A stretch of DNA of 64,000 bases from positions 1 to 64,000 of the forward strand of contig NJFT01000059.1 in assembly GCA_002221725.1 (NCBI GenBank), read 5' to 3'. The first letter of the stretch is position 1, and the number at the start of each line of letters is the position of its first letter. The notes beneath the pieces are model-generated. The model was not told where the DNA came from. It saw only the letters and a program-made list of their open reading frames with translations, and did no database searches. The stretch comes from Scedosporium boydii (lineage: Eukaryota; Ascomycota; Sordariomycetes; Microascales; Microascaceae). Shown one piece after another: positions 54,898 to 64,000 of the stretch. The position numbers were made by a program, and so were the translations under genes.

Positions 54898-57800
54898 TCA
54901 CTCATATGGGAGGAACTCTGCTATCACACTCCTCGGCTCGACATACTGGCCCAACGGCGTATACTCCAACTCGTACCCATATCCCCTAGGTCCTCCCACC
55001 TCGATTCCTCTCGGTGTTTCTGACCACCTCGGCGAGCAAGCAATGCCTAGGATGACCACGTGGCAGCCATACCTGTACTCAGGCACCCCAACTGGCTTCC
55101 CACTTTGGCTGTCAATCAGAGCAATCAGGTCAGGAACAGTAGCGAGGATCTTAGTCTTTCCATCGTCAGATACGTGCTCCGCAAGAATATTCTCGTTGAT
55201 GAAGGGGATCCTCAGCGTGCCACCTTGTGCAACAGCCGATGCCGACTCCGCATTCTGGCCTTCCTCATCCTCGGCTGGCGTCTCTGCTATGTGAAGGACG
55301 CCAACCGAGAAACCGTTGTGCAGTGTTCGTTCGATGGCCGTAATCTTGCCCCTGAAGAGTACCTTGGCGCTCTTTCCACCCCCAACCTCGTCAATGACGG
55401 CCTCGGCAACAGTGGATATCGTATTATTCGCATCGGCGCGGGCAATAGCGCGCCCAATTCTCCAAGAAAGAGAGATAGTGTTGATAACACCGTATTTTTT
55501 CGCTGCTTCTCCGGTCGTAGGCCGGGCCGCAAGTCCAACGAGGGAACCCATCTCCTGAAGAGCTCCTCGAAGAGGCTTATCTACGCTTTCATCGTTTGGA
55601 GAGCGGGTCATCAGCATCGTCCTCCCGTCACCCGAATCTATAGCACAAGGCGTAAATTCCCCAGGCTGATGTACCGTGAGGGTCGTCTGCCAGCACATCG
55701 GGTTGGCGCGACCCATAAAATCGCCATCGATGACGGGCCTGTCAAAGAACCGCGAAGATCCCCACAGGAAGGGTTCCATACCGTTCGACCCACCGATTTC
55801 GAGGCCCATGGCGGCGTCGAAGGAATCGTGGCGGAGGAACTCCATGAGCGCCTTGATAGCGAGGACGGTTTCGTGGGCTTGCAGACGTTCGGAGATGGCG
55901 GCAGGTGAGCCCATGCGGCCTCCCCAGTATACGCGTGCGTCGTCTTTGACTGATGTCGCGTCGACGACTCGAATTTTGTGGCCTGCGGCGAGCATATCGC
56001 GTAGCTGTAATTTGCCGGGCTGTGGGTTTCCACCACCTCCGCAGCCCAGGAGATAGCAGCCATCTGCTATATATTCGAGATCAATGCTGCTGAGATGCCA
56101 CTCGGCCACGTCGGTTTCTTTGTTGACGACAACCTTAGGTCGGTAGTTGTCATGATCGAAGCGACTCTCTTCTCCCTCAACATCGGAGGGCACTTCTTTT
56201 AGGACGACGGGAGCGTCATCCGTATCTGCATCGGAGCCATCCTCCGGAGTCTCTTGCTGTTTCTGTGACTCGTGGTCTAGCTCACCGATAGCTGTCACGA
56301 CAGACCGAATTTGGTTCTCGAGATATGGGATAGGCATGACATCTAATTTGGCAATATACACGCTCTCTCTCAAAGCACCGGATTCTACCGCTCTCTCAAC
56401 GGCCATCTTCTTTGCTGCTTCCGTGGCTTCGGCCAGAGTCTGGTGTGCTGTATTCTGGATAACATCGACCGTTGCTCCGACCTTGGAGCACGCCGCCCCA
56501 ACAGCATTTGCGACGTCGTGGAACGGAAGTTTAATAAGCGCGGAGGCACCGGGCAGTGATTCCGGAGCCAGAATGGATCCCCCACCGGTGAGAAGGACGG
56601 GCATCGGCTCGGGAGAGGTCTTGACGGCGTCAATGCCGTTCTGCAAAAGAGTCTTGATCCGGGCTTGCGCAGCTTCGATTACGCTGCTGTCGAGTGTCTC
56701 GACGGCGTCCCTTGAACCGACGTTAGCTTTTCCGGCGGCTACGGCGATGTCAGTAGCGGTTAGAGTTTCGCCACCGAATATCAGGGACTTGGCCAAGTCA
56801 TTGCCCACTGATGCTGGGCCAACAGAGATCCTGTCTTCGGATAAAGTGCGGACGATGGAGCCGCCTCCAAGGCCAATGGAGTGGAGGTGAGGCAGTGAGT
56901 AGTTGACTTTGACTCCGGCCACAGCGACGTATGCCGACGCCTGCCTAGGAAGACCAGAAGGCAAGAGCACGCCAATATCGGTTGTTGTGCCACCGATATC
57001 CACGACGATTGCTGGCTTGCTCTTTTCGTCCCCTCCTGATGCATGGCCGGAGAGGTACGCTGCACCTCGCATTGAGTTCGTTACGCCCGATGAGAAAGTC
57101 CTGATTGGGATTCTCGCAGCAGAAGTGGCATCGAGCAAGGTACCATCATTTTGTGTGAGGTAGAGTGGGCAGGACGAGAGCCCTAGCCTCTTCATGGCAT
57201 TTTGAAAACTCCAAATGGTCCGACGAGCGAACTTGAGGATAGCAGCGTTGAGAATCGACGCATTCTCTCGCTCGAGGAAGCCTATAATAAGATAAACCTG
57301 TTAGTTGGCGATCAAATGGAGCAGAGATCAAGGCGTGCGTACCAATATTCGCAACATCTCGGGAACAGACAATGTCAGCCCCAGGTATCTCTCGGGCGGC
57401 GATATTTTTCACTCGCTCCTCTTGCTGGAACTTGGTATCGATGGGCGAATATACACCCGCAACAACAATAGTCGTCAAGCCAAGCTTACGAATTTCACGG
57501 CACACTTCAACAACCTGCTCTTCGACAATGGGTGCCTCCTCAGAGCCGTCGATGTGCAGACCGCCATCGACATAGCCGACGTATCCCTGAATTATGTCCG
57601 CAAGGGTCTGTGGCCAGTCGCAAAATGGTCTCACGTCCCTCAAGAAACTCTTCGACAGCCGAATAACCGCGACTTTGCTAAGATGCCTGGCGTTTCGCTC
57701 GATGACCGAGTTGAGAAAGGCTGTAGTGCCGATCGTTACAGACGAGATATTCTGGATGGGAACTTGAGACTGTTTAAGGACGATACGGAGGGCCTTTTCG

Positions 57801-58074
57801 ATGCCATGAGTTGGGTTATGCGTCGTTGGAACCTTGTAAGCGGCCAAGACCCCGCGGTTTTGATCGGCGTGTTGGGAAGGGTCCAGGACCACGGCGTCGG
57901 TATTGGTCCCTGCAGTAGTAAAGACATGGGCTGGTTAGGCTTTCAATGTGACAACGGATAAGGAAATGGAATCGAAGAAGATCTGGACCCTTGTTCAGCC
58001 CAGACTTGATCTCTCAGAATGATACACTTACCTCCGACGTCAACACCTATACGCACATAGCCAGGGCTTGTCAT
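54898..58074 (-). CDS. Hydantoinase/oxoprolinase A-like protein fused to DUF917
   Basis: Three exons (58032-58074, 57343-57909, 54898-57281) give 997 residues; introns GTAAGT...TGCAG and GTACGC...ATAG keep frame. The first exon is just 43 nt and carries VRIGVDVG, the start of the phosphate-loop completed by GTNTDAVVLD across the intron. Hydant_A_N (about 7-190) is followed by hydantoinase A (about 230-530) with VVDIGGTTTDIGVL, GLGGGSIVR and LLTGGGSILAPE. An acidic linker (GSDADTDDAP) leads to a DUF917 domain from about 598 (DGCYLLGCGGGGNP, SNGMEPFLWGS). This ATP-grasp-unrelated ASKHA-type family opens cyclic imides or lactams such as hydantoin or 5-oxoproline with ATP. The hydantoinase A-DUF917 fusion is known in fungi. 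The specific substrate is unknown. It is divergent from an NCS1 permease. Confidence 0.92.
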
Positions 58075-58809
58075 TTTCAAAACCTGAAACCCGGAAATAG
58101 TGTAGTCTACACTACAGCAGAAACCTGTCTCACTTCAACCAAGAGTAAAAAGAAGGATGATTAGAATATGGTTGTAAGTCCAAATACCCTGGTCTCCGAT
58201 TGCGGATGCCCAAGAGATCGGAATGCCGCCTAGCCGTTAATAAGAGGAAGACCCCGGCTTGATGTCTCCAAAATCGAAAGATGTCGTTAGTAATACTTCA
58301 GGTTGCTAACCTTAATGAGGTTGTCTTCTCCGCACGAGAAGCTCCACACCGCATGGAGGAAGATATTTCGGTCTGCGCTAGTCTTCTGCTAGAATATATT
58401 TAGCTAGAGAGCCACGTTTCTTGGCGAGAAGAGGATATCCACCACTGTACGAAGGAGGTGGGTCTTGCCTGCATTTCATCTCACTCGAATACCCTGTCCA
58501 TTCGCAGCAGGACCGGCAGTTGAGAATCCTGCTTTCTCTGCTATTTCTCGCTGAAACTATTGCTAGGTTGGACTTGGCCGAGCACGACATCGTCATGGGG
58601 TATTTCGCGATTTCCGATTTCCACTGTGGACTGATTTTTAGACAAGAGAGTAAAGGTGATCACAATACAAAATGGTCGTCAGTACCGACCCGGTGGCTTG
58701 GGTCTCGGGTCCATATTATTCTCTATATCCACCCTTCGGTTGTGCATTGCAGTAGAAAAGTGGCTGAGTCTCAGGAATCTGGGTGATTGACATCGCGCCC
58801 CCAGTCACC
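58075..58809. promoter_or_regulatory. Divergent promoter region (hydantoinase / NCS1 permease) with an inverted TCCG-N4-CGGA site
   Basis: A 735-bp intergenic region shared by two genes likely to act together. TCCGATTGCGGA at 58195-58206 is an inverted repeat (TCCG-N4-CGGA) of the sort bound by Zn2Cys6 regulators. Whether it is functional is unknown. Short open frames within are not supported as genes. Confidence 0.45.
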
Positions 58810-60643
58810 ATGACTCGTGCATTCTCAAAGCTCAAGCAATTGGTGCAGCTGCACCAGGAAGACACCGATCTACCGCCCGACCGCTGGCAGAACCGTGATC
58901 TTGTACCGCTTCCTCCAAGTAAGTGCTTCTATCTCTCCTTCAATTCCTGCGGAGAGTCACTTACTTACTCTGCTTCTTAGGCAGGAGACAATGGAAAGAC
59001 TTGGACTTCATTGGTCTATGGAGCACGGTATTCCTTACCATCTACGGCTGGCAAGCGACCGCATCCGTACTCTCTTTTGGACTTAATGTTTGGCAATCTG
59101 TTATCTGCACAATCATTGCCCGCCTAATACAGATCGCTATTGTGCTAAGTCTAGGATGGATCGGTGGTGTATGGCACATATCCTATACCGTCCAGTCCCG
59201 ATACACATTCGGAATATGGGGTTCCCTGTTCCCCATTCTCCTGCGAGTGGCGGTAACGTGTGTCTGGTACGGCATCCAGAGCTTCACAGGTGGTCTCTTG
59301 ATTAGCTGCCTACTGTCAACCATTTTCCCCACCTTCCAGGGGCTGCACAATACTCTACCCGCCTCGGCATCCATGACCACGAAGCAATTTGTCGGCTTCA
59401 TCCTTTACAATGTCGTTGCCATACCTCTCCTCTACCTACCCCCCGACAAGCTCCGTATTCCTCTACGAGTCGCTCTCGTTGCCAGCGGTGCTACCATCTT
59501 TGGCCTCTCAATCGGTCTCATGGCCGCCGCCCGCGGTGTTGGAGACTACATCAGCTCCGGAGCCACCGCCTCTGCCGGACCCGAGCTGGGCTGGGCTTTT
59601 GTTCACGGCATAACTGCACTTATTGGTGGAAATGCAGTCGGTATGACCAGCCAGACCGATTTCTCTCGTTTCGCAAAGCGTCCCGGAAACCAAGTTTGGG
59701 GCCAAACATTTGGCGTGCTCTTCTTCGGCATTGTCGTCCCTGTCTTCGGTGTACTGGGAACTTCGGCCGCCTCGAAAATGTACGGAGACGTTGTCGAGCT
59801 GGGACTCTGGAACCCACCGAATATTGTCCAACTCTGGTTGGATACGGACTACAGCCCCAAGATGCGCGCCGCCTCCTTCTTCGTCTCCCTCGGTCTCCTT
59901 CTCAATATCCTTGCTCTCAACTCCGTCGAGAACGGTGTTTCCGGCGGTATGGACTTTGCTGGACTCTGGCCGAAGTACATCAATATCCGCCGGGGCTCAT
60001 ACCTCATCGCCGTCGTCTCTATCCTTCTCAACCCGTGGCAGATCATCGCCAAGGCGTCCACATTCACCGCTGCCCTTAGTAGCTTCGGCATCATCCTGGG
60101 TCCTATGATGGGTGTCTTCACGGCTGACTACTATCTGGTTCGGAAGCAAAAGGTGAAGCTGTCGGACTTGTACCATGCCAGACCGGAGGGGATCTATTAC
60201 TTTTTCAAGGGCATTAACTTCCGCTCCTACATTGCTTGGATTCTGGGCTTCGCGCCATCCATCGGAGGTATGGCGTCCTTGGACGCTAAGAATACAATTC
60301 CTATTGGCCTGGTCAGGACTTTTTATCTGGGATTCATCATCGGATACCTAATTTCCTTCCTGGCGCACTGGGGTCTCAATATTGTATTCCCGCCTAAGGG
60401 GCTGGGAGAAATCGACAGCCATGATGTGGTAAGTCCATCCCTTCTAGGAGAGATGTATCACATGTTGCAGTTCAAACTTCAGATTCTAACTACCCGCCCT
60501 TTCTTTAGTTTGGCACTTTTACACCGGATGAAGCAGCCAAGCTTGGAATTGAAGCTTCTGTTGAGGATGGCCGAGCCTTTACGGCAGAAGATGCTGCTGC
60601 CGCAGAGAAGAATGAGGAGATCCAGAGAGACTCGTTGGAATAA
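58810..60643 (+). CDS. NCS1 family permease (nucleobase / allantoin / hydantoin transporter)
   Basis: Three exons, 58810-58918, 58981-60428 and 60509-60643, give 563 residues; introns are GTAAGT...CTTAG and GTAAGT...TTTAG. The N-terminus has the family stretch DLPPDRWQNRDLVPLPPSRRQW. About 12 spans follow with NCS1 marks: SRYTFGIWGSLFPILLRVAV, VWYGIQSFTGG, ALIGGNAVGMTSQTDFSRFA, ALNSVENGVSGGMDFAGLWP and YINIRRGSYLIAV. NCS1 proteins (Fur/Mhp1 type) bring uracil, allantoin, cytosine, purines or hydantoins into the cell with cations. The final exon is a soluble tail (FTPDEAAKLGIEASVEDGRA) with acidic residues, a place where fungal permeases receive endocytic signals. Substrate is inferred from the divergent hydantoinase-type gene. 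Confidence 0.92.
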
Positions 60644-61255
60644 AGGAGTTACACGTAGATTCGAATTATCATTCAGCATTGAATTAATCTCATAAGGACT
60701 CAGTTTCTCTTCCGGAGTCTTTATTGTTGTTATCCGTGCCAGTTGCAGTTCATCATAGCAACCTTTTGCCCGCGCATCCTAGTTCAAAGCTCTCGTAGAT
60801 GTCTCTCTCACCAATTCTAAGGTCAAAGTTCTTTATTCCACATTCCTGTATCGACCAGGAGGAGTCTTCCTCGTGTGCTCATGTGCCATTCAGTAGCATT
60901 CGGAGTGGAAACCTTTCGGTTTACCATTTCCGTCTCTAGTTTCCACACCAATGCCAGAATGAACTAGTTTGCAACTTGGCAAATGACGCGAGAAGCTCTC
61001 CACATCACGTCCCAAGCTATTGGGTCAAGATTGATACAGCCCCTCCAATGGCGGCTCGGTTTCTTCCGCTGTCGGGGACTCACAGATGCCGTCGATATCG
61101 AGGGGGAGTAAAGTGAATAGATGTAGTTTCTCGCACTCGCACTCCCTCCCGATCAATCCGTCTTACCGCCAGGGCCATTACTAGACTTCTAGATTATTGG
61201 CGAATTAGAATTAGACAATAGACTGGGAAGTTGGAACATCATCTCACATTTTAAA
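60644..61255. other. Intergenic region
   Basis: About 610 bp. It contains the permease 3' flank and the thioredoxin promoter. No gene is supported. Confidence 0.4.
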
Positions 61256-61776
61256 ATGCCTGTCACCGAACTTACCAGCCTGGAGGATTACCAGACTACT
61301 CTGGGCCAGCCAGGAACCGTCGTTGTCGATTTCTACTCTACTCAGTGTCCCCCATGCAAGGTTCGGATCGACTTCGTGATCACCTTGCCGAGTCAGAGCA
61401 TCGGTTCGCTAACACTACCGCTCTACAGGTCATTGCCCCTTTCTATGAAGAGATTGCCAACAAGCCTTCAAATAACCAAGTCAGATTTTACAAGGTCAGC
61501 GGCTTTTGTGCCTTAGCATCAAGGGCAGCATTTTGAGCCCCCAACATGTATTTTACGCGCTCTGGATGAATCGCAATTCTAATCTCCGGCCAGATCAATG
61601 GACTCGAGGAACCCGGAACAACCATTCAAAAAGCCGCGGAGGTGGTGTGGTGGCCTACGTTAGTGATCTACGAGGATGGCAAGGAGACCTGGAGGGCAAA
61701 GGTCCCCAATCCCCCATCTATCCAGCCGATCAGGGACCTAGAGAAGATTCTGGATGACAAGAGCAAGTCTCCGTGA
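61256..61776 (+). CDS. Thioredoxin-like protein with a CPPC active site
   Basis: Three exons, 61256-61360, 61429-61494 and 61594-61776, give 117 residues. Donors are GTTCGG and GTCAGC (weak), acceptors ACAG and CCAG, and phases are 0. The fold is thioredoxin: VVVDFYSTQCPPCKVIAPFY, FYKINGLEEPG and the cis-proline loop VVWWPTLVIYEDG. The active site is CPPC rather than CGPC, which in studied proteins raises the redox potential and shifts function toward oxidation or isomerisation. No signal peptide, so cytosolic or nuclear. Loss of the usual Asp-rich buried pocket cannot be judged here. The gene has its 3' end about 120 bp from that of the convergent kinase-like relic. Confidence 0.85.
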
Positions 61777-61894
61777 CTCGTTTCAACGCATTCTTATTTT
61801 CTGCGGCCAAGGGTCTGCACATGATCCTTCCCTCGAAACAGAGGGGTGTCAATTCAATAGATCTAATAAATGCAGGACAACGATCCAGACATTG

Positions 61895-62586
61895 TTACCA
61901 AATATCGCCCGACTCCACAGCTTTCTTGTGTCGCTTATACCAACGCATTAGCATTTCAATTACAGAATCAGCGAAGAATTCACCATCATCGCCCTTCTCT
62001 TCCTCAACATGCTCGAGGTCTATTATCACGATCCTCTTATCGTCCACCAGAATAAAATTATCAAGCCTGGGATCGTCGGGCACATATCCATGGCGCAGCA
62101 ATACTAGGAAGGTCTCCTTGAGCATCTGGTGGAACTCGTCGACCTCGAAGTGTGTAACCTTATCGCAAGTTACTCCGGCTACGTACGAAAGAATAAGCGC
62201 GCGGGTCCCCTCAAACTGAGCCTCTCCGAAGAGCCGAGGGATAAGATTTCCCTGGAGAGTCTCTAGGGCCTCATACGTGGTCTTTTCATGCTCGAATTCT
62301 TCATCCCAGTCGGGCTTTAATTTCTTGAGAGAATAACCTGGGAAGGAAGGAATAGACCTGGCCAGATAGCCTTGACTGTCGATTGTATTGCTTTTGGAAG
62401 GTATGGAAGAATAGGACGTGCTATACGCTTGAGAAGTGAAGGGCAAATTGTGAGAAGGAGGACGTTGGAATGGATATCATCCGCGTAGCTGGCATCAGCA
62501 TGGACTGTACTCCAGCCAATCTGGAACTGTAGAGGATGGCGCGAAGAAGTTAGCGGCGGTCGACCATGAGAGATAAATAGGGTCAA
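61895..62586 (-). pseudogene. Protein-kinase-like (aminoglycoside-kinase-like) gene with a frameshift
   Basis: Two overlapping frames make one protein. From 62586: MTLFISHGRPPLTSSRHPLQ, GWSTVHADASYADDIHSNVL and KAIWPGLFLPSQVIL; from the other frame to 61895: KKLKPDWDEEFEHEKTTYEA, LIPRLFGEAQFEGTRALILS, DDPRLDNFILVDD and IVIIDLEHVEEEK. The joining point is a CTCTC run at about 62327-62331; removing two bases restores VIL-KKLKP. KKLKP supplies the ATP-binding Lys, DPRLDN the catalytic loop and IDLE the DFG-like metal site. These are marks of fungal atypical kinase-like proteins of unknown substrate. No intron of normal size explains the shift. It could be a recent loss or a sequencing slip. It is divergent from the next gene. 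Confidence 0.7.
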
Positions 62587-62977
62587 GGTTTCGACTATTG
62601 TACCCTAATCCGCCATCGTGATCGCTTTTGTTCTTCAGAATCCATTGTTGTTGTGAGTGATATGGGAGAAAACAATCGAGTCAAAGCTCCGAGTCAGTGC
62701 TCAATTAGAGGTCAAAAAGAAAGTGACATAAGCGACAACCTCGATCTATCAAACGAACAGTCGCGCCTGCCAACAACACAAGAAGATTGAATGAAGGCTC
62801 CAGCACTGAATAGATTGGGCAGCAACCACTCTCCGTCAGTATGTGCCAATTAACCTCGATGGTCGCTCCTTCTAGGCTCTTTCAAAGCCAACACCCTAAC
62901 AAATTCCCCCTACGACCGGCGCTCATTCCCTTGTAATCTGTGAACCGACCGAGCAACCGGCTGGAGAAGAGGTCAGA
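62587..62977. promoter_or_regulatory. Divergent promoter region (kinase-like / GEYKR protein)
   Basis: About 390 bp between divergent starts, AT/GC-mixed without an obvious TATA box. It would serve both genes. Confidence 0.4.
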
Positions 62978-63953
62978 ATGTCGTTTACCGTCGAAGAGCT
63001 TCTCCTCGACCATCCTCGCAATCCTGCTGTTTATACCGGGCTCACTTCTAGCACGGACAAGGCGTGGGCGCGAGAGTTCCATCCGATTACGACGGCCACC
63101 GTTCGCACTCAGGTCGATCGAAGCTCCGACCCGCCCACCGTGACGGCTCAGTTTGGTGATTTCTTCCCACCGAGCGATGACGATGCTCTCAGGTTGCGTG
63201 AGCCTGCGTTTCCACCAACTTTCAGGAAATGGAAACTAAGTTACGAGGAAGACATTGTCAACTGGTTCCATACTGAAATTTCCAACATCGTCCTCGGAGG
63301 CTTTGCGAGATACCCCTCAGTTCTCCAAGCTTCTCATGAGAAACCACTCTCGGCAGAGCCGATATTGGAGACCATTGATATGGCATACTCGGTCAATCGG
63401 GCGGGCAGGAACACCCACATCGTTATCGGCGAATATAAAAGAAACTTGATCAACCCGGTTCAGTGGCAGGGCGGCAGACTAAAGGCCGCCCAGCTGAAGC
63501 TTGGGCAAGAATTGAGAGGGTAAGGTTATATTGCTCGCATCTTTGATTTCGCCTTCCGCTGAGATTCTCTTTAGGTACGCCTACAAGTACTCTTGTCCCC
63601 ACATCTTCTCCTTCGATGGAGAGAGTGTTTCATTACTGCAATTTAGAGCTGCTTCAAGGGAGGATATCAAAAGTCCTAGCTGTCCCGTTGACTGCTGGGT
63701 TCTTCCACGATATAACCACCCCAATGGTGTTATACTACGATATGCTCTTTACCGCTTCCTTGTCCAAGGCTTCCGGAGGTGTCAAGGGTTGGCAGCGTCC
63801 AACGTCGCTCTAAACAATATTCCTCCAACCATCCGCGAGTTTTATACCGGTCGGCCTCTCTGGAAGCAACAAGATGGCAGCTATCATCCCAGCCCATGGG
63901 GCCATCGCAGACTCGTCAACCCGGAGAACGGAGCTTTCTACTGGACCAAGTGA
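62978..63953 (+). CDS. Hypothetical protein with possible PD-(D/E)XK-like core (GEYKR motif)
   Basis: Two exons, 62978-63519 and 63575-63953, give 306 residues; the intron is GTAAGG...TTTAG with phase 2. It has no signal peptide or membrane span. The central part reads ILETIDMAYSV, then HIVIGEYKRNLINPVQWQGG, LGQELRGYAYKYSCPHIFSF and LLQFRAASREDI. The spacing of Asp134 and the E-x-K at Glu152/Lys154 on neighbouring strands is what PD-(D/E)XK nuclease folds show, but this is my inference and the protein could instead be a binding relative. The C-terminus (PTIREFYTGRPLWKQQDGSY) looks specific to these fungal proteins. It is divergent from the kinase-like gene, and the pair may be functionally linked. 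Start chosen as the first Met after the stop-free leader. Confidence 0.8.
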
Positions 63954-64000
63954 AATAGCGATGAGCCACTTCTCACGGGGCAGGGATCATGGGTCTACGA

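Noticed and set aside
55060..55908. 282-residue plus-strand frame within the hydantoinase gene
   Set aside because: It is antisense to a strongly supported coding exon and lacks any domain.
1..64000. CRISPR arrays, rRNA or bacterial-type operons
   Set aside because: No regularly spaced repeats, no rRNA-like sequence, and gene structure is clearly eukaryotic.

Overview
The window is nuclear DNA of a filamentous ascomycete (Pezizomycotina). Genes lie on both strands. Most are split by short introns of about 50-170 nt with GTAAGT/GTGAGT-type donors and CTAAC-like branch points. Two tRNA genes carry introns, and several families are typical of these fungi: a NACHT NLR-like protein, an MHYT membrane protein, Dbp7, and a Fot1/pogo-type transposon. 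I cannot name the species. Exon joins are my own reading of splice motifs, reading phase and family conservation.

Layout. 0-25.5 kb is mainly a core-gene region: a DUF5672 glycosyltransferase-like protein, a single-pass membrane protein, the helicase Dbp7, a small membrane protein, a broken SRPK-like kinase, a broken F-box gene, pantothenate synthetase, a GPAT/DHAPAT acyltransferase divergent from RNase P subunit Pop4, tRNA-Arg(CCU), a lysine-rich chromatin-like protein, a DUF4360 secreted protein and a three-motif MHYT protein. 25.5-28.8 kb is a 3.2 kb stretch with no gene I can support, ending at tRNA-Leu(CAA). 29-39.5 kb is an accessory island between two direct copies of a roughly 410-bp repeat. 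It holds a decayed CE1 esterase, two intact GH43 enzymes, a secreted Cu-only SOD-like protein, a MYND-finger relic and a Fot1/pogo-type element containing a solo LTR. 39.8-44.3 kb has an MFS (ACS family) transporter divergent from a TauD-type dioxygenase. 45.3-53.3 kb has a large DUF7708-NACHT-zinc finger protein facing a SNF2/RING translocase. 53.7-60.6 kb has an acyl-protein-thioesterase-like hydrolase, then a hydantoinase/DUF917 fusion divergent from an NCS1 permease. 61.2-64 kb has a thioredoxin with a CPPC site, a frameshifted kinase-like gene and a divergent GEYKR-motif protein with a possible nuclease-type core.

How the genes may work together (inference). Three divergent pairs look functional: GPAT/Pop4 share a housekeeping promoter region; the ACS transporter with the TauD enzyme resembles a sulfonate uptake and cleavage pair; and the hydantoinase fusion with the NCS1 permease resembles a cyclic-imide or purine-breakdown module. 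The kinase-like/GEYKR pair and the NLR-like gene are the best candidates for less-described biology. The two in-frame TAG codons in the chromatin-like gene are the oddest single-gene signal.
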